Origin: Amphiduros pacificus
Taxonomy: Eukaryota > Annelida > Polychaeta > Phyllodocida > Hesionidae
NCBI GenBank assembly: GCA_949316495.1
Contig: OX439004.1
Coordinates: 16,156,536-16,220,535, forward strand
Direction: 5' to 3'
Length of the DNA stretch: 64,000 nt
Part shown: positions 1 through 13,186 of the stretch, piece after piece
Position numbering within the stretch: position 1 is the stretch's first letter
Layout: each line of letters begins with the position of its first letter
The notes under the pieces: model-generated
What the model was told of the DNA's origin: nothing
The model's database searches: none
The model's input: the letters and a program-made list of their open reading frames with translations, nothing else
Position numbers and translations under genes: made by a program

Positions 1-1890
1 CCTGCAAAACCTCCCTGAAGCCAATTGCCTCAGTATGGTATGAATAATATATTTAGGGTCTTAGCCTGGGATAACAGGGACTTCCACTATTCTGTTCCCA
101 GAAACATTACAACCAATCAAAATACCTGATTGCTTAAACAGAAAATGTAGCGATGGCTACAGCTTGTCCGGAAGTCATTTTATATGACACAAAAGAATGA
201 ATTATGGCACTATCTAGATAACAATGGTGAATTACTTAAATCTAGCCAAGGCTGTTGCTATGAATCACACTTTTTCAGCTCTGTCACAGCAGTACATATT
301 TATATGTTAATGCAGTCCTCGTTCACCAGATGGCGCCATCATCAGGCAGCAGTAAAGTTGAGAGATAAATACTCATGCAGTATGTATGTAGGACGATGTT
401 GAATCCTGGGAAGAAGTTGGAGGGGTTCACAGATGCTAATACTACCCCCTTCCGTCCAATCAGGGTCACTCATATCATCAATTATCCCTTGTATTTATCA
501 TGGATTTGTCACCTCATTTATTCTACTGAGTTATTCAGGTAATCTATGTTGAAAAAATAAAATAAGTTACATGATGTTTAGGCGCACAAAATGTTAAATT
601 ATCAATCCCAGCTATATCAAATATTGCCATGCGTTTTTAAAAAAATCAGATGTATCCCTAAATCTCTGATATGCAGGTGTTCATTTCTGTCGTGAAATAT
701 ATCCCATGCGCACAGAGTCAGATTTCATGGCGAGAAATGACACATGATTTATACAACAACGGCATGATTCTCAGAATGCTTAATAAGCACTTTGTTTAAT
801 CAGCGACTTTTCATTACCAGATTAAAACCCAACCATACTATAGACATGATATTGTTACATGTATTATTTGAAGATGCTGATAACCTCGAGTGATCATTAT
901 ACCAGGTTTATAACTACAACGATAGAAATGAAGGGAATATATACATGGATGTCAGTGTATTTTAACTTATCTTTATTTTAAAACATCTGCTTACTTTAAA
1001 GTCAGATAAAATTTAATGCAACACTCAAAATCTTACACAGGCAATTGGTTTAATTATTCATCATCTCTTATTAGCAGGCAGAAGATGAAATCATTTGGTC
1101 TTAATAACAGATGCCAGCATGACTCCACTTTGCAAATCCACACTCAATTATTTGTATTCATTCTTCAAAACCACTGTGAAATCTTGCCATTAATCTTTGG
1201 GTTCTGAGACAAAATAATCTGCATCTTTGATTAATCTTTGCATAGTTTAGGGATTACAGCCCTTTTCCAATAGTGGTATCAGGAAAGTATTTATTATCCT
1301 GCGGATTTGTGTAGCAAACTGGAAAGCAAATCACTCATTAAAAGATTAATGTCACGGATCGATATCTCCCCAATGAACATAACATTCATCAATCAAATAT
1401 ACCAACATAACATTTTCTGAAATAAATACATGGAAAGTTTGGAATTTTGGTGATGCAAATAGGAGATATTAGTTCACGCTTATTATGGTAGAGCTTTATT
1501 GAGAAAAGCAGAAAGATGAAAACTGGAATATCAATCATTGCATGTTTGCATGTTAGGTACAAAAGAAATATTAAGGCAATCTTAAACTACTCTCTTGTGT
1601 TCACTGTTTTCAAAACTTGTTTCTATCAATTAGAGCTAAATGTGGCTCCAAAACAATACATGTGTTTCAAATACAGCACTTTTCATTTTTGAATTTTAAG
1701 ATTATATGTCAGGAGCGACGTTTTTATGTAGAATGTCAAAAGTGAAAGAATAATGTTGAGTGTCAAGGTTGATAATTCCAATAGAATGGACAAAAATAAA
1801 ATTGTGTTTATATAACCCTTTTGTGTTTATATAACCCTTTCAGCAACAAGAGAAACATCAGGTCGACTTTTGAGTAATTTAACAGTGTGA
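1..1890. other. Intergenic, no gene recognised
   Basis: AT-rich sequence with only short open frames on both strands, none with a recognisable motif or splice context. A CTCF-like motif lies at 321-339 and a 20-base tandem duplication around 1804-1843. Nothing else was seen. Confidence 0.6.
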
Positions 1891-1896
1891 AAGTAG

Positions 1897-1965
1897 CACT
1901 GACGAGTCGAACCCACAACCTCACGTCCTCAACAGATTCTTTGCTGTTCTAGTGTGGCTGGCCAT
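1897..1965 (-). mobile_element. tRNA-derived SINE head, relic
   Basis: Read on the minus strand this stretch has an intact box B-like core (GGTTCGACTC, complement of about 1905-1914), preceded by GAGGTTGTG as in many tRNA-derived SINE heads. A possible cloverleaf 5' half lies at 1925-1965. The acceptor stem does not close, so it is not a working tRNA gene. The family was not identified. Confidence 0.35.
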
Positions 1966-2157
1966 GATAAAATGATTGTTCTGAATTGTACAATTGCAAA
2001 TATGCTTTTAAAAATATATGTCCTACCTTTTCTAAATTTACAAAGATATTTCCCATATTAGTTGATGGTATAATATTCAGAACCGTGACTATCGCCGTGC
2101 TCCCAACAGGGCATCACCTTAAATTTGTTCTTTGTCACTATAAGGAGGGTGAATCTA

Positions 2158-2300
2158 GCGCACGTGCATTTTCACGTCAGCCTAGAGTCTTGTTACGTCA
2201 ATCATGAGTGAAGTTATATTCCCGTAAAAGACGAGAGTGGCGGCACGTGACCCCAGGCAGACGACGAAGCATTGATACAGATGTCAGAGATCACGTGAAA
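2158..2300. promoter_or_regulatory. Cluster of three CACGTG E-boxes
   Basis: Palindromic CACGTG sites lie at 2161-2166, 2244-2249 and 2292-2297, in a stretch richer in G+C than its surroundings. bHLH factors such as Myc/Max, USF and CLOCK-type proteins bind this hexamer. No adjacent gene start was seen, so a regulatory role is inference from motif density alone. Confidence 0.25.
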
Positions 2301-2404
2301 TTCATCAATAGGGAATCCAAATAAAGATTGCCTGGACACAAGGGTCAAATAAGGTGCACATAGATAAATAAATTACACAAGTTCACGCAAACAACAAGGA
2401 GCTG

Positions 2405-2575
2405 CTCCGCCCTGCTCAGCCCTGCTCTCAGCCCTGCTCTCAGCCCTGCTCTCAGCCCTGCTCTCAGCCCTGCTCAGCCCTGCTCAGCCCTGCTCAGCCC
2501 TGCTCAGCCCTGCTCAGCCCTGCTCTCAGCCCTGCTCTCAGCCCTGCTCAGCCCTGCTCAGCCCTGCTCAGCCAG
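2405..2575. repeat. 10/12-bp minisatellite, C-rich
   Basis: Tandem units of CAGCCCTGCT (10 bp) are mixed with a 12-bp form carrying an extra CT. There are about 15 copies, and runs of the two lengths alternate. It is strongly C-rich on the plus strand within AT-rich surroundings. Confidence 0.9.
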
Positions 2576-2989
2576 CCACACCTGTCCTTATTGAGTCAGG
2601 TGTTCGCCTCTCTGCCTTCCAATGAAAAACGCTCATCTGTCATCAATAAATAGTTGTTTATACTTTATTATGAAGAAAGAGCACTTGAAAACAGGACGGA
2701 GCATCTGATGTAGCCAGGCAGCTCTTTTGCAGATGATAATGAAGTTTGGTAAAAAATAAATTGTATCTTGTCAGGACATGTGTTTTTTATATATCTAAGT
2801 TTTCGTCTTTCTGTTATAGCCAAAATCCTACTACAACCTTTCACGAATCTAAAGATTAATGCCAAAATGATTTGGTTAATATTGGCGGGCTTGAAGCCAT
2901 TTTATACAATAAATCACAAAACAAAATCACATACAATAGATCACAAAACGAAACAATCGACAATTAAAATCGCCTGGTTAAGAATGCAT

Positions 2990-3391
2990 GATGAGGTGAG
3001 CAATGTACATCACATAAGCCGCGTGTCCTGGTGAAGTGAGCAATGTACATCACATAAGCCGTGTGTCCTGATGAAGTGAGCAATGTACATCACATAAGCC
3101 GCGTGTCCTGATGAAGTGAGCAATGTACATCACATAAGCCGTGTGTCCTGGTGAAGTGAGCAATGTACATCACATAAGGCGCGTGTCCTGATGAAGTGAG
3201 CAATGTACATCACATAAGCCGCGTGTCCTGATGAAATGAGCAATGTACATCACATAAGCCGCGTGTCCTGATGAAGTGAGCAATGTACATCACATAAGCC
3301 GCGTGTCCTGATGAAGGGAGCAATGTACATCACATAAGCCGCGTGTCCTGATGAAGGGAGCAATGTACATCACATAAGCCGCGTGTCCTGA
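2990..3391. repeat. 40-bp minisatellite, 10 copies
   Basis: The block CAATGTACATCACATAAGCC recurs exactly every 40 bases from 3001 to 3380, ten times. The spacer (GTGTCCTGATGAAG and similar) varies at only a few sites. The near-identity of copies suggests recent expansion or homogenisation. Confidence 0.95.
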
Positions 3392-4374
3392 TGCAGGTAT
3401 CTGCGTGTCACGTCTAATTATTTTTGAATGGAGACGTGTGAAAATTTTGAAATCTGAAAATCTTAGATTCTGACTGTTCTTTTTCCCTCAGAATGGGATC
3501 AGTGCTTTCATCTTTATTATTCCTTGCTAAATAGTGAAATGTAAAACATAGATTGGCTCATAAGGGTATCGATTCTTAGTTTTTCCAGGCAAATCTTTCT
3601 ACATTTCATAGCGCACCATATTTTCCTGAAAAAAAAGAATAACCCCGCTTCATTGTCGATTCTTTCTCAGTTATTATTCAAAATAGATTTTCTTCACATA
3701 GGTGTATTGATATTGAATTTCTTCACGATTATGTGTGGCTATAGACTGTCACAAAAATTGAGCATGCATTAAGAGAAATATTCTTTTTCTCCAACTATCG
3801 GGAAATAATGTTCTTAATTTCTCAAGCCCACATTATGACACTACTAACATTTTACTACGCATATTTAGATATTGGTAGTTTTCAGTTATTTTTGCTCTAC
3901 ATATTGTTTCCTACAAACGTACCAATTAAAACATTGATATCATAAATATGACTTTTCTCTAACGAGTGGATTTAAAAATTCGGTCAATTTTAACATAAAA
4001 TATTATTAATTTCTTTATCAAAATCTACTTATCTTATCCAAACACTATTCTAAATATCATATAAAACATTTTAATCCTATACATCTAAATGTAAAATGTA
4101 AAATGCAATTGCATGCGTGTAAATATCACATCAAAAGATAACCTGATGAAACGATCTTGATATCTAACTGTACAGGAATAGCTCTTTTTACTGGTGGATA
4201 CAGGCAAACGTCAAAGATCCATTTGTCCATTGATCCCAACAATCAGCTGCTATGGTTTCATGCGCAGAAAGTACGACGTCCACGCCAGGATTTTCTATAA
4301 AAATGCCCTATCTCACAATGCATCGAACAGCATTACATTTCTTCTTCATTAGTAGTATTCACATATGTGCATCT

Positions 4375-4409
4375 TGTGTGTGTGTGTGTGTGAGTGTGTG
4401 TGTGTGTGT
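4375..4409. repeat. (TG)n microsatellite
   Basis: An uninterrupted TG run broken once by GA, about 35 bases. Confidence 0.9.
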
Positions 4410-5085
4410 TACAATGTCTTACAATTAACAGCCCTGAAAAAAACTGAAAAAACTGAACGTTGAAACCTAGGAAAGGATATAGGATAAGTGTTGAAGGTGC
4501 AAAGATTAGCTGCGTGGTATCCTATAGATAAGCCACGGATGGCTAATATGGCTCCTGCCGCTATCTCCACCGGAAGCACAAGTATAACCAAAGATAGGAC
4601 GACGGAAAGACGCAACTTCCACCCAATATGGAACTGAGTCTGTCCACAGCTTAGATGTCCTGTACCTTATTGATCAAGGCTGTGTTAGGATTTAGGACAG
4701 CATTGCAATTTTGTTAGTGCTTGACATCTTGGTCTGTGCCTTGCTCCCAACCGGCTTTACTGCACACAAATGTTAGAATTTAGATTTCCTTTTAACAAGA
4801 TGGAGGAGAGGAACATTAGTCAACGGCCATGAGAGAAAGTGTGTTCATTTACTAGTCATGACAGATTAGTTAGTGGTAATTGTGACCAAATATGGCGCAC
4901 TAGTAATCCTTGACCTGCTTTTTAGATGCTGACATACTATTGCTCACAAATGAAGCATAGTTTACGCTGTATTGCCTCTAGCTGACCTCGCAAAAAGCTA
5001 GAGTATAGATCAAACACATCCCACTGCTGACCTACCCTGAAAGATGCTCACAGAAGCCACCAGACGCCACGGACCAGGTAAACAG

Positions 5086-5093
5086 TGACGTCA
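5086..5093. promoter_or_regulatory. Perfect CRE palindrome TGACGTCA
   Basis: TGACGTCA is the full CREB/ATF site. It lies in a GC-richer patch (about 5030-5230) but next to no gene seen here. A single 8-mer is weak evidence for function. Confidence 0.2.
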
Positions 5094-7090
5094 CCACACC
5101 GAGGTGTCTGATGCAAGGTGTTTTCTGACCATTGCTGTGATTCTCCCAGAATGCATTGCGCCGGACTATGTTAGTACTTGCTGATTGATGCCAGCTTTGT
5201 CCTTGTGCCTGTCCTCACGTCACAAAGCAATCATTCCGGAATATATTTATTTTCATCTGTGTGACACCCAAGTTCGATAATATTGCAATACATTCTACAA
5301 TAACGTGAGTAATGCGACAGTTTGAAGAGATGGCTCCTTAAAACTCAGTATGTTCTTCTGATTAGCGTCTTCATGGTGTTTTCTATAGAGATTAGCCTCC
5401 CTGTATCCAGCCAAACCATTCTTGGAGATTTTAGGATGAACGCTTTTACCATTTCTGCCTAGACTAACAGTGTAGGGCTAGGATGCGCACGAAGAGGGAC
5501 AGGGTGAGCTCTGTGAGAATCAATATACTACTCAAACACCTGCAAAAACTGCTACTCAACTGATCAAACAGGCGATATGTCCCTCATAGAAATAGTTTTA
5601 GAAATAATTCATAAGTACCTACAGACTTGGAATGTCATTGAGAGAAAGGGGCTGTCAATTGTCTAGAATAACATGATCAATAGAAGTAAGGGAGACGAGC
5701 CATCACTGTTCCCCCTGGGGATATGCCAGCAGTCTGGCGGCTCATATCGCCCTGTCTCATATCCATACTGTCTGGGCGGGTGGAGGACAACACCCCTGCC
5801 ACAACAAACAGCTAGTATTTTCCATCTTGTATATAGATATCCTGTGGAGGCGGGGTTTGGCATACTAATTATTGTTATCTGTAACACTATAAGAGGAGGG
5901 AAAGGAATATAACAGACTGAATATACCCCACTCTATTTAAGAGAAGGGGTGTTAGGATCGTAAATATCTAAAATGCAAAGATCTATTCTTGTTCTTTTAT
6001 TTATGTAATATCTGTACCGTGATGCATACTGCACAGCAGGTTGATAAGAAACTGTCCACCCCCTCCCTGCCTCTCTGTTCTATTTTCCGAACCACAATGC
6101 CTGCCTCTAATCATCTTTTAAAATGTCTGTGTCCCAACTATTATTGTGCAAAAGGATGGTGATAATTTGATATTACGTGATTTAGTGTAAGTCATCAGAT
6201 AACAACCTACAGTTTCATTGAATAGTAATAGTTAGCCGGCAACGTTCTTCTGACTCTTCTATCAAAGCAATTCAATTCAATGATTTTCATGACATTCCCA
6301 TGTAGGCTAATAAAAATGTTGTGCAATTTATCTTACTGCTTGATTCAGACAGTTTGATATCAAATACATGCCTAAACTGAACTTAATCCAATTTCAGATA
6401 TACGCCTTAACTGATGTAGATCAGAGACAAGATGTATTGGCGTCTTTCTTTTACCAAGCTGACATTGCTCAGACTGTATCGTCACCAAAATGTGTTTTCT
6501 ATGGGAAAAACTTTGATAATAGACAGACCGACCAAATGTCCTGGAAAAATGTACTTCAAACATCTTGTTCCTTTGCACAATACAACACTGTCTAGAGAAC
6601 ATGTGGCATCTCCTTCCTGGAACGTTTGAGAAGGAACTTTATTTTATCATGGAGGTATTATACAAATCATTGAAGTCAATGCGTTTCTCTTCTCCGTGGA
6701 AATACAGTAAATATATCATCATATCTTGACGCAGAGATGGTTTTGACGACACCAGGCTTGTAATGTTAGCTACGGTTATTGGGGTTTCCCCCCTAGGTTA
6801 GCTATGGAAAGGGTATCATATGAGGTAACCCATCTGTACACTGCTTCTAATAGGGTCAAAAGTCTCTAAATACTGGCTTTGTCTTTATAGTCATTCACCA
6901 GACACCTATACACTATATTGAGTCCTTTATTTTGGGTGAAGTTAACGTATAGGCTAGTCGCATCCACATGGGGCAACAATGGTTTCTTTCTCTCTCTCAA
7001 GGTCTAAGAATATATCGATGAAGTCTGTGGAACATAGGAGAGTGTACTTTTTACAAAGGGTTTGATGTACTCGTAAACAAATGCAGAAAT

Positions 7091-7869
7091 ATCTATGTCC
7101 CATCTGTGTCTCATCACTAATCTATGTCCCATCTGTGTCTCATCACTAATCTATGTCCCATCTGTGTCTCATTACTAATCTATGTCCCATCTGTGTCTCA
7201 TCACTAATCTACGTCCCATCTGTGTCTCACCACTAATCTACGTCCCATCTGTGTCTCACCACTAATCTACGTCCCATCTGTGTCTCATCACTAATCTACG
7301 TCCCATCTGTGTCTCATCACTAATCTATGTCTCATCTGTGTCTCACCACTAATCTACGTCCCATCTGTGTCTCATCACTAATCTATGTCCCATCTGTGTC
7401 TCATCACTAATCTACGTCCCATCTGTGTCTCATCACTAATCTACGTCCCATCTGTGTCTCATCACTAATCTACGTCCCATCTGTGTCTCATCACTAATCT
7501 ACGTCCCATCTGTGTCTCATCACTAATCTATGTCCCATCTGTGTCTCATCACTAATCTACGTCCCATCTGTGTCCCATCACTAATCTACGTCCCATCTGT
7601 GTCTCATCACTAATCTACGTCCCATCTGTGTCTCATCACTAATCTATGTCCCATCTGTGTCTCATCACTAATCTACGCCCCATCTGTGTCTCATCACTAA
7701 TCTACGTCCCATCTGTGTCTCATCACTAATCTACGTCCCATCTGTGTCTCATCACTAATCTATGTCTCATCTGTGTCTCACCACTAATCTACGTCCCATC
7801 TGTGTCTCATCACTAATCTATGTCCCATCTGTGTCTCATCACTAATCTACGTCCCATCTGTGTCTCATT
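7091..7869. repeat. 30-bp minisatellite, about 26 copies
   Basis: Units contain CCCATCTGTGTCTCATCACT followed by AATCTAYGT. The main variant is TATGT versus TACGT. Occasional CACCACT or CTCATCT forms recur in the same order at about 7330-7360 and 7760-7790, which points to block duplication inside the array. Confidence 0.95.
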
Positions 7870-9700
7870 ATTTTCTATTTTGTCTGTGTTTTACATGTCA
7901 TTGAGTATGCTCCTGGTTATATGTTCAATGGGTCGATTGGTGTTCTGGCACAGAGTTTTACGTCATATAGCTTACAGAGACGTCTTGAACCTTTGTATTC
8001 TAGCATAAAAGAATGGCAACATAAATACTAAGGATGAGGACATGATGAGAAAGACACGAGGGGCATGCGTAATATAAGCTGAGATATATGAGGGACAGAA
8101 TTGTAAAGAAACTACCAAGACATAATACACGTGTTTTCTGGCTAAAACAATAATTACAAGAAGAGCCCCGGTGCATCTTTGTTACATACGGGACTGACTG
8201 AACTCTACCTTAAATTAGTTGGAGTGGGCTCTGTGATACGTTAGTATGTTTATTTACTACAGAGAGGAGTTGTAAGGACAAAAAGATCAGATAATAAAGA
8301 GTAAGTGTGCACAAGATTATAATAGATTTATTGGATCACACGCAACGCTAAATCAGTGCAGATTATTTTAATCACTTTCTTTTAGGCAAATGTTAGTCGT
8401 ACACATCCTAGAAACATTTAAATAATCTCGAAAAAGATATAATTGATTAACGAATGTTTGCATTAAGACATGACATGGTTAATGTTTAAACGTAACACTA
8501 AAACAATGAAATAGGATTATGCAGTATATGTATGTCAAATTAACCCTGTGACCCTGTCATTTCTACTGTCTGTTCTGATAGCATATATGAACCAATAATA
8601 TTATGCCATTAGATTTGATGTCCATTTATATGTCTTACATATTCATACATCTGACCTATTTGAACTATGATCTCTCCATATATGTCAACAAGATATAAGC
8701 TATATACTACACTTTATATTGCCTGATAGAGCTGTTCCTTTTAAGAGATATCTAGCCAATGACTGTAATAGACCGTGTGCTATTTTGCTCTTTGTCTGAT
8801 GAAAGTATTATTTAGAGTTTGAATAATCAAGTGAGACAACATTAAATGACTGACCTGAAACAGAAATGTTCACTTTGACTCATTAGTATGCGCTAAGCTT
8901 CAGGGTATAAATCCTGAGTAAACAGCTTGCCACAATTCTCACTGGGTTCATAATGGACAAGCTATGACCTGAACGCTGGCAGGAGGCTCCAATCTTATTG
9001 CATTATTTGTATTTATTGATGCTCATTTGATGTTGTATATGTAATAGATCTCTATATTAGACAGGTCTTTCTCAGAATAGCCATATCAAAATCTTATTTG
9101 TTCATACACCACGCACAGAATCCAAGCCACTTAAATAACAGACACCAATACAACAAATAACAAAATTGAATATTCACATTTATCCCTATTCAAAAATATA
9201 TCTTTATTGTGCCTGACATTTTATGCATTCAGAAAGATTGATTTAGTGTCTCCAATAGTTTGGCGTGTATGTGGAGACTATGAGACATACATCAGGATAT
9301 TGCTTGTCTAATGTGCTCCTTAAGAACTCAACTGATCACAGCAGATTACATGCATTTATACGTCGCGAATCTGAGCTACATAAGACATCATGCCGTTATT
9401 CAGTGTATACAAGAAATATACGCTCAACGCCGGTAAGACATGATAAATACCTATTCGTTGATAAATGTTTGATGACACAATTATATTAGTCTGAAAATCG
9501 ATTGTGCCTCACGATTAAGGACATATGCGAGGAACACGATGCAGGCATCACATGTGAGACACATATAACATAACGCAGATTAAGGCCTCCTGTTTGTTTT
9601 GAAAATAAGATAGACATCAATCATGTTTAGGATTATTACACTGGGACTTTAGCAAACATACACAGCGATGTGTTGTTACATTACCAAGATGATATTATTA
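7870..9700. other. Intergenic, no gene recognised
   Basis: AT-rich with scattered short open frames; no motif, repeat or RNA gene recognised. Confidence 0.55.
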
Positions 9701-9703
9701 TGC

Positions 9704-9715
9704 AAACACACACAC

Positions 9716-9799
<84 letters not shown>
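9704..9799. repeat. (CA)n(TA)n(TG)n palindromic microsatellite
   Basis: A CA run is followed by about 50 bases of TA with one AAT interruption and then a TG run of similar size. The tract is self-complementary from end to end and could extrude as a cruciform. Degenerate GATG/GGAT repeats follow to about 9845. Confidence 0.95.
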
Positions 9800-9849
9800 G
9801 ATAGATGGATGAATGGATGTGGATGGGTGGATTGATAGGTAGATGTTTT

Positions 9850-11400
9850 TGCCCTTGTAAGTAGAATATTGAGATTAATATACAAAGACTGTGGTGTATA
9901 TGCTGCATATATTAATGTATACATGCATAAATCATTCTTATCTATCCTGCAGTCTGGCCGGGGGAAGCTGTCCTCTCATTGTCCGCCATGTGCTGCCTTC
10001 TAATGGATGAATAATTCTGTGTAAATCACAGAATATGAATCCTTGTTCTTGTGTCATTGTTTATGCATGATGTAACCTTATACATGTCATTGAATAAGCC
10101 TTTCTCTAAACGTTGATTGGCTACCGGGAATTTTCAGAAAAATGTATTTTGTAAATACACTACAGCAGTTTGAAGAAACTTGATGCACAATGTGCATATT
10201 CAATATGACTTTTTTGTTTAATAAAACAAAGTTTTGCATTGTTAAAACCTTTTCAAAATTCCATTTGAAGTGACACAGATTGTAGAATTTAGGTAAACAA
10301 TGAAATTCAATATCAAAACAAAACCCAATAACTCCAGCGATAAAGAAACAGGATTGTGGCGTTCCCGCACTTCCTATTTCTCTCAGAATCATTACAATTC
10401 ATAAAAGAATTAAAGTTTCTTTTCAAGCCAAATTATGAAGAACAAAAATATATATATGAAAGCACTACGCTCTGCTTTATCAAATATGATTTAAAAAAGA
10501 CAAATTTTTTTCGCCAAGCACAATATATGAGTAAAATATGCCAGATGGTTTATGTACAATACAATGGCATATGCATGTAGACCATATAGACCCCAGACCA
10601 TTAGTTCCACGTCTATATGAACCATGTATGGCCTTATTATCAGGTACATATTGGTAATCGTTATCGAGCAGGCTACTTATATGAAGTGTGAGTTACTCAC
10701 ATGTACACTTGTTGCTCACAATCAACGTAAATGACCTACTTGTCCTCCTATAATGAACTGCTAGCTCTATATATCTTCTTATATTTATCTTGATCCTTAG
10801 CTTTGAGGTGCTCCACATGATCAAAAGGCAATTGGCAGACAAGACATTTATTTGAGCATATCTGGCCCTGATAAGCTAATACAGAGCGGACAATTACAGA
10901 CATGTATGACACGAGAATGAAGGAGAGTTTTTGTTGAGTATTGCTGCTGGCTGCTTCAGGGACCTTGATGTAAATCCACTAATCTGTTCACCTGCTCATT
11001 AGCGGGGCAGATCAAAGGATTTGGTAAGTGTCATCAGTGGATACATGCCGAGATGGGACCCACTGGCACCACGGCCTGAGAGTCAGGCATCAATATTTTG
11101 GTAAACTTTGCTACATCGGCATTCTTGGTATTCTTAAAGAAGTTCTGGGTTTTTTGGTAATTAAACTAAAATTTAAATGACACCATGCTGAATGACGTGA
11201 CACACCTCTATATCCATGGAGCACATCTGGGAATTCAAACTTCTTTATAATATACAAGTTGAGTAAGAACATTGGCAATAATAGTACCAGGCAACATTGC
11301 CAGGAGCACCACACTAAGATGCCATAACATAAAGACACAGAATATGATCATATTTATATTGCCTTGTATAATATAGAGGATGTTGATAAGCAGGTCAAAC
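9850..11400. other. Intergenic, no gene recognised
   Basis: Contains a 101-codon minus-strand open frame at 10392-10087 that has no recognisable domain and typical AT-rich composition. I treat it as chance. No other structure was seen. Confidence 0.5.
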
Positions 11401-11685
11401 AGAAATGGCTGAGATACGTATGACGGGCTTTGGTCTATTGCACGGCGTTGGATTGGTGAGCTGGACAGTAGAAACTTCCTGCTGATTCACGGAGCTTTCT
11501 TTGGTCGGTCTGAAGCATCTTGCCAGGAACCACAGCATTATCTAGCAATTCATAGAGATTTGATCCATTGCGAACCATTTAAATCGCATGCATGGAACTT
11601 TGGTCTATTTACTGACTTATTCTAAGAGCCCTGGTCTCATCATGGAATCCTGTTTTCTCTGTTGATTCATAGTTTTTAATCTTTG

Positions 11686-12760
11686 GTACACTGGTGAGGA
11701 ACCATTGCACTCTATGCTGATTCATAGCGCCTTTGTGAGGTTATCTGATTAGGAACCATTGCACTCTCTGCTGATTCATATATTCTTTGTGTGGTTATCT
11801 GATTAGGAACCATAGCAATCTCTGCTGATTCATAAATTATTTGTGTGGTTATCTGATTAGGAACCATAGCACTCTCTGCTGATTCATAAATTCTTTGTGT
11901 GGTTATCTGATTAGGAACCATTGCACTCTTTGCTGATTCATAGTGCCTTTGTGTGGTTATCTGATTAGGAACCATTGCACTCTTTGCTGATTCATAGCGT
12001 CTTTGTGTGGTTATCTGATGAGGAACCATTGCACTCTCTGCTGATTCATAGCACCTTTGTGTGGTTATCTGATTAGGAACCATTGCACTCTCTGCTGATT
12101 CATAAATTCTTTGTGTGGTTATCTGATGAGGAACCATTGCACTCTTTGCTGATTCATAGCGTCTTTGTGTGGTTATCTGATGAGGAACCATTGCACTCTC
12201 TGCTGATTCATAGCACCTTTGTGTGGTTATCTGATTAGGAACCATTGCACTCTCTGCTGATTCATAAATTCTTTGTGTGGTTATCTGATGAGGAACCATT
12301 GCACTCTTTGCTGATTCATAGCGTCTTTGTGTGGTTATCTGATGAGGAACCATTGCACTCTCTGCTGATTCATAGCACCTTTGTGTGGTTATCTGATTAG
12401 GAACCATTGCACACTCTGCTGATTCATAAATTCTTTGTGTGGTTATCTGATTAGGAACCATTGCACTCCTTGCTGATTCATAGCGTCTTTGTGTGGTTAT
12501 CTGGTGAGGAACCAGTGCACTCTCCGCTGATACATAAATTCTTTGTGTGGTTATCTGATTAGGAACCATTGCACTCTTTGCTGATTCATAGCACCTTTGT
12601 GTGGTTATCTGATTAGGAACCATTGCACTCCTTGCTGATTCATAGCGTCTTTGTGTGGTTATCTGGTGAGGAACCAGTGCACTCTCCGCTGATACATAAA
12701 TTCTTTGTGTGGTTATCTGGTGAGGAACCATTGCACTCTCTGCTGATTTATAGAATCAAG
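11686..12760. repeat. 54-bp minisatellite with higher-order 162-bp structure
   Basis: About 19 tandem units share GGAACCATTGCACTCTCTGC and TTTGTGTGGTTATCTGAT. Because 54 is a multiple of three, the minus strand stays open from 12731 to 11712 (339 codons) as an 18-residue repeat of the type MVPNQITTQRIYESAESA. Three unit types, marked by GCGTCT, GCACCT and AAATTC after the CATA of each unit, cycle in order near 12000-12370, giving a 162-bp super-unit. Degenerate relatives flank it at about 11400-11685 and 12785-12915. There is no start context, splice site or non-repeat coding sequence at either end, so coding is unlikely though not excluded. Confidence 0.9.
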
Positions 12761-12784
12761 ATATGGATATCTAATGTTGCGCTG

Positions 12785-12915
12785 TTCCATAAAGCCTTGA
12801 TGTAGTTTTCTGGTTAGGAACCAGTGCACTCTCTGCTGATGTGGTTTGATGTAGTTTTCTGGTTAGGAACCAGTGCACTCTCTGCTGATGTGGTTTGATG
12901 TGGTTATCTGGTTGT
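12785..12915. repeat. Decayed flank of the 54-bp array (about 49-bp units)
   Basis: Two to three units share TTCTGGTTAGGAACCAGTGC and CTCTCTGCTGAT with the main array but have diverged in length and sequence, as expected at the edge of an array shaped by unequal crossing-over. Confidence 0.8.
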
Positions 12916-13097
12916 ATCTGTTATTGAATTCTATGCAATTCTAGTCACATCGTTATCTAAGAGTATGTTTATCGAATATGGAAGTGAAAGAAAGGTAACA
13001 TCTGCCGACAATACTGCCTGGCTTTCCCCATATGGTTTTATGGCACTAGTTTTCAAATGAAATCGTAGAAGACAGGAAAACCACAGCCGTCTCTCTG

Positions 13098-13141
13098 TTT
13101 TTTATCTTTTATTTTTATTTTTTGTTTTCTTTTTCTTTTTG
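13098..13141. repeat. T-rich polypyrimidine tract
   Basis: Some 44 bases are almost entirely T with occasional C, A or G. It could be a decayed poly(T), that is, the poly(A) tail of a minus-strand retroposon, but no such body was recognised beside it. Confidence 0.5.
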
Positions 13142-13186
13142 CCTAGATTCATTGTGCATTCTAACTTGTTAACGTGGAGATATATC

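Larger units (their letters stand above)
3400..7085. other. Intergenic, no gene recognised
   Basis: Both strands were read. Open frames near 5663-5912 and 6368-6629 are short, overlap each other on opposite strands and show no known domain. The stretch contains a TG microsatellite and one perfect CRE, listed separately. Confidence 0.55.

Noticed and set aside
7091-7869. CRISPR-like array
   Set aside because: Repeats are directly adjacent with no unique spacers. This is a minisatellite in a eukaryotic genome.
10087-10392. 101-codon minus-strand frame
   Set aside because: No recognisable domain, and a length like this is expected by chance in a 64 kb window.
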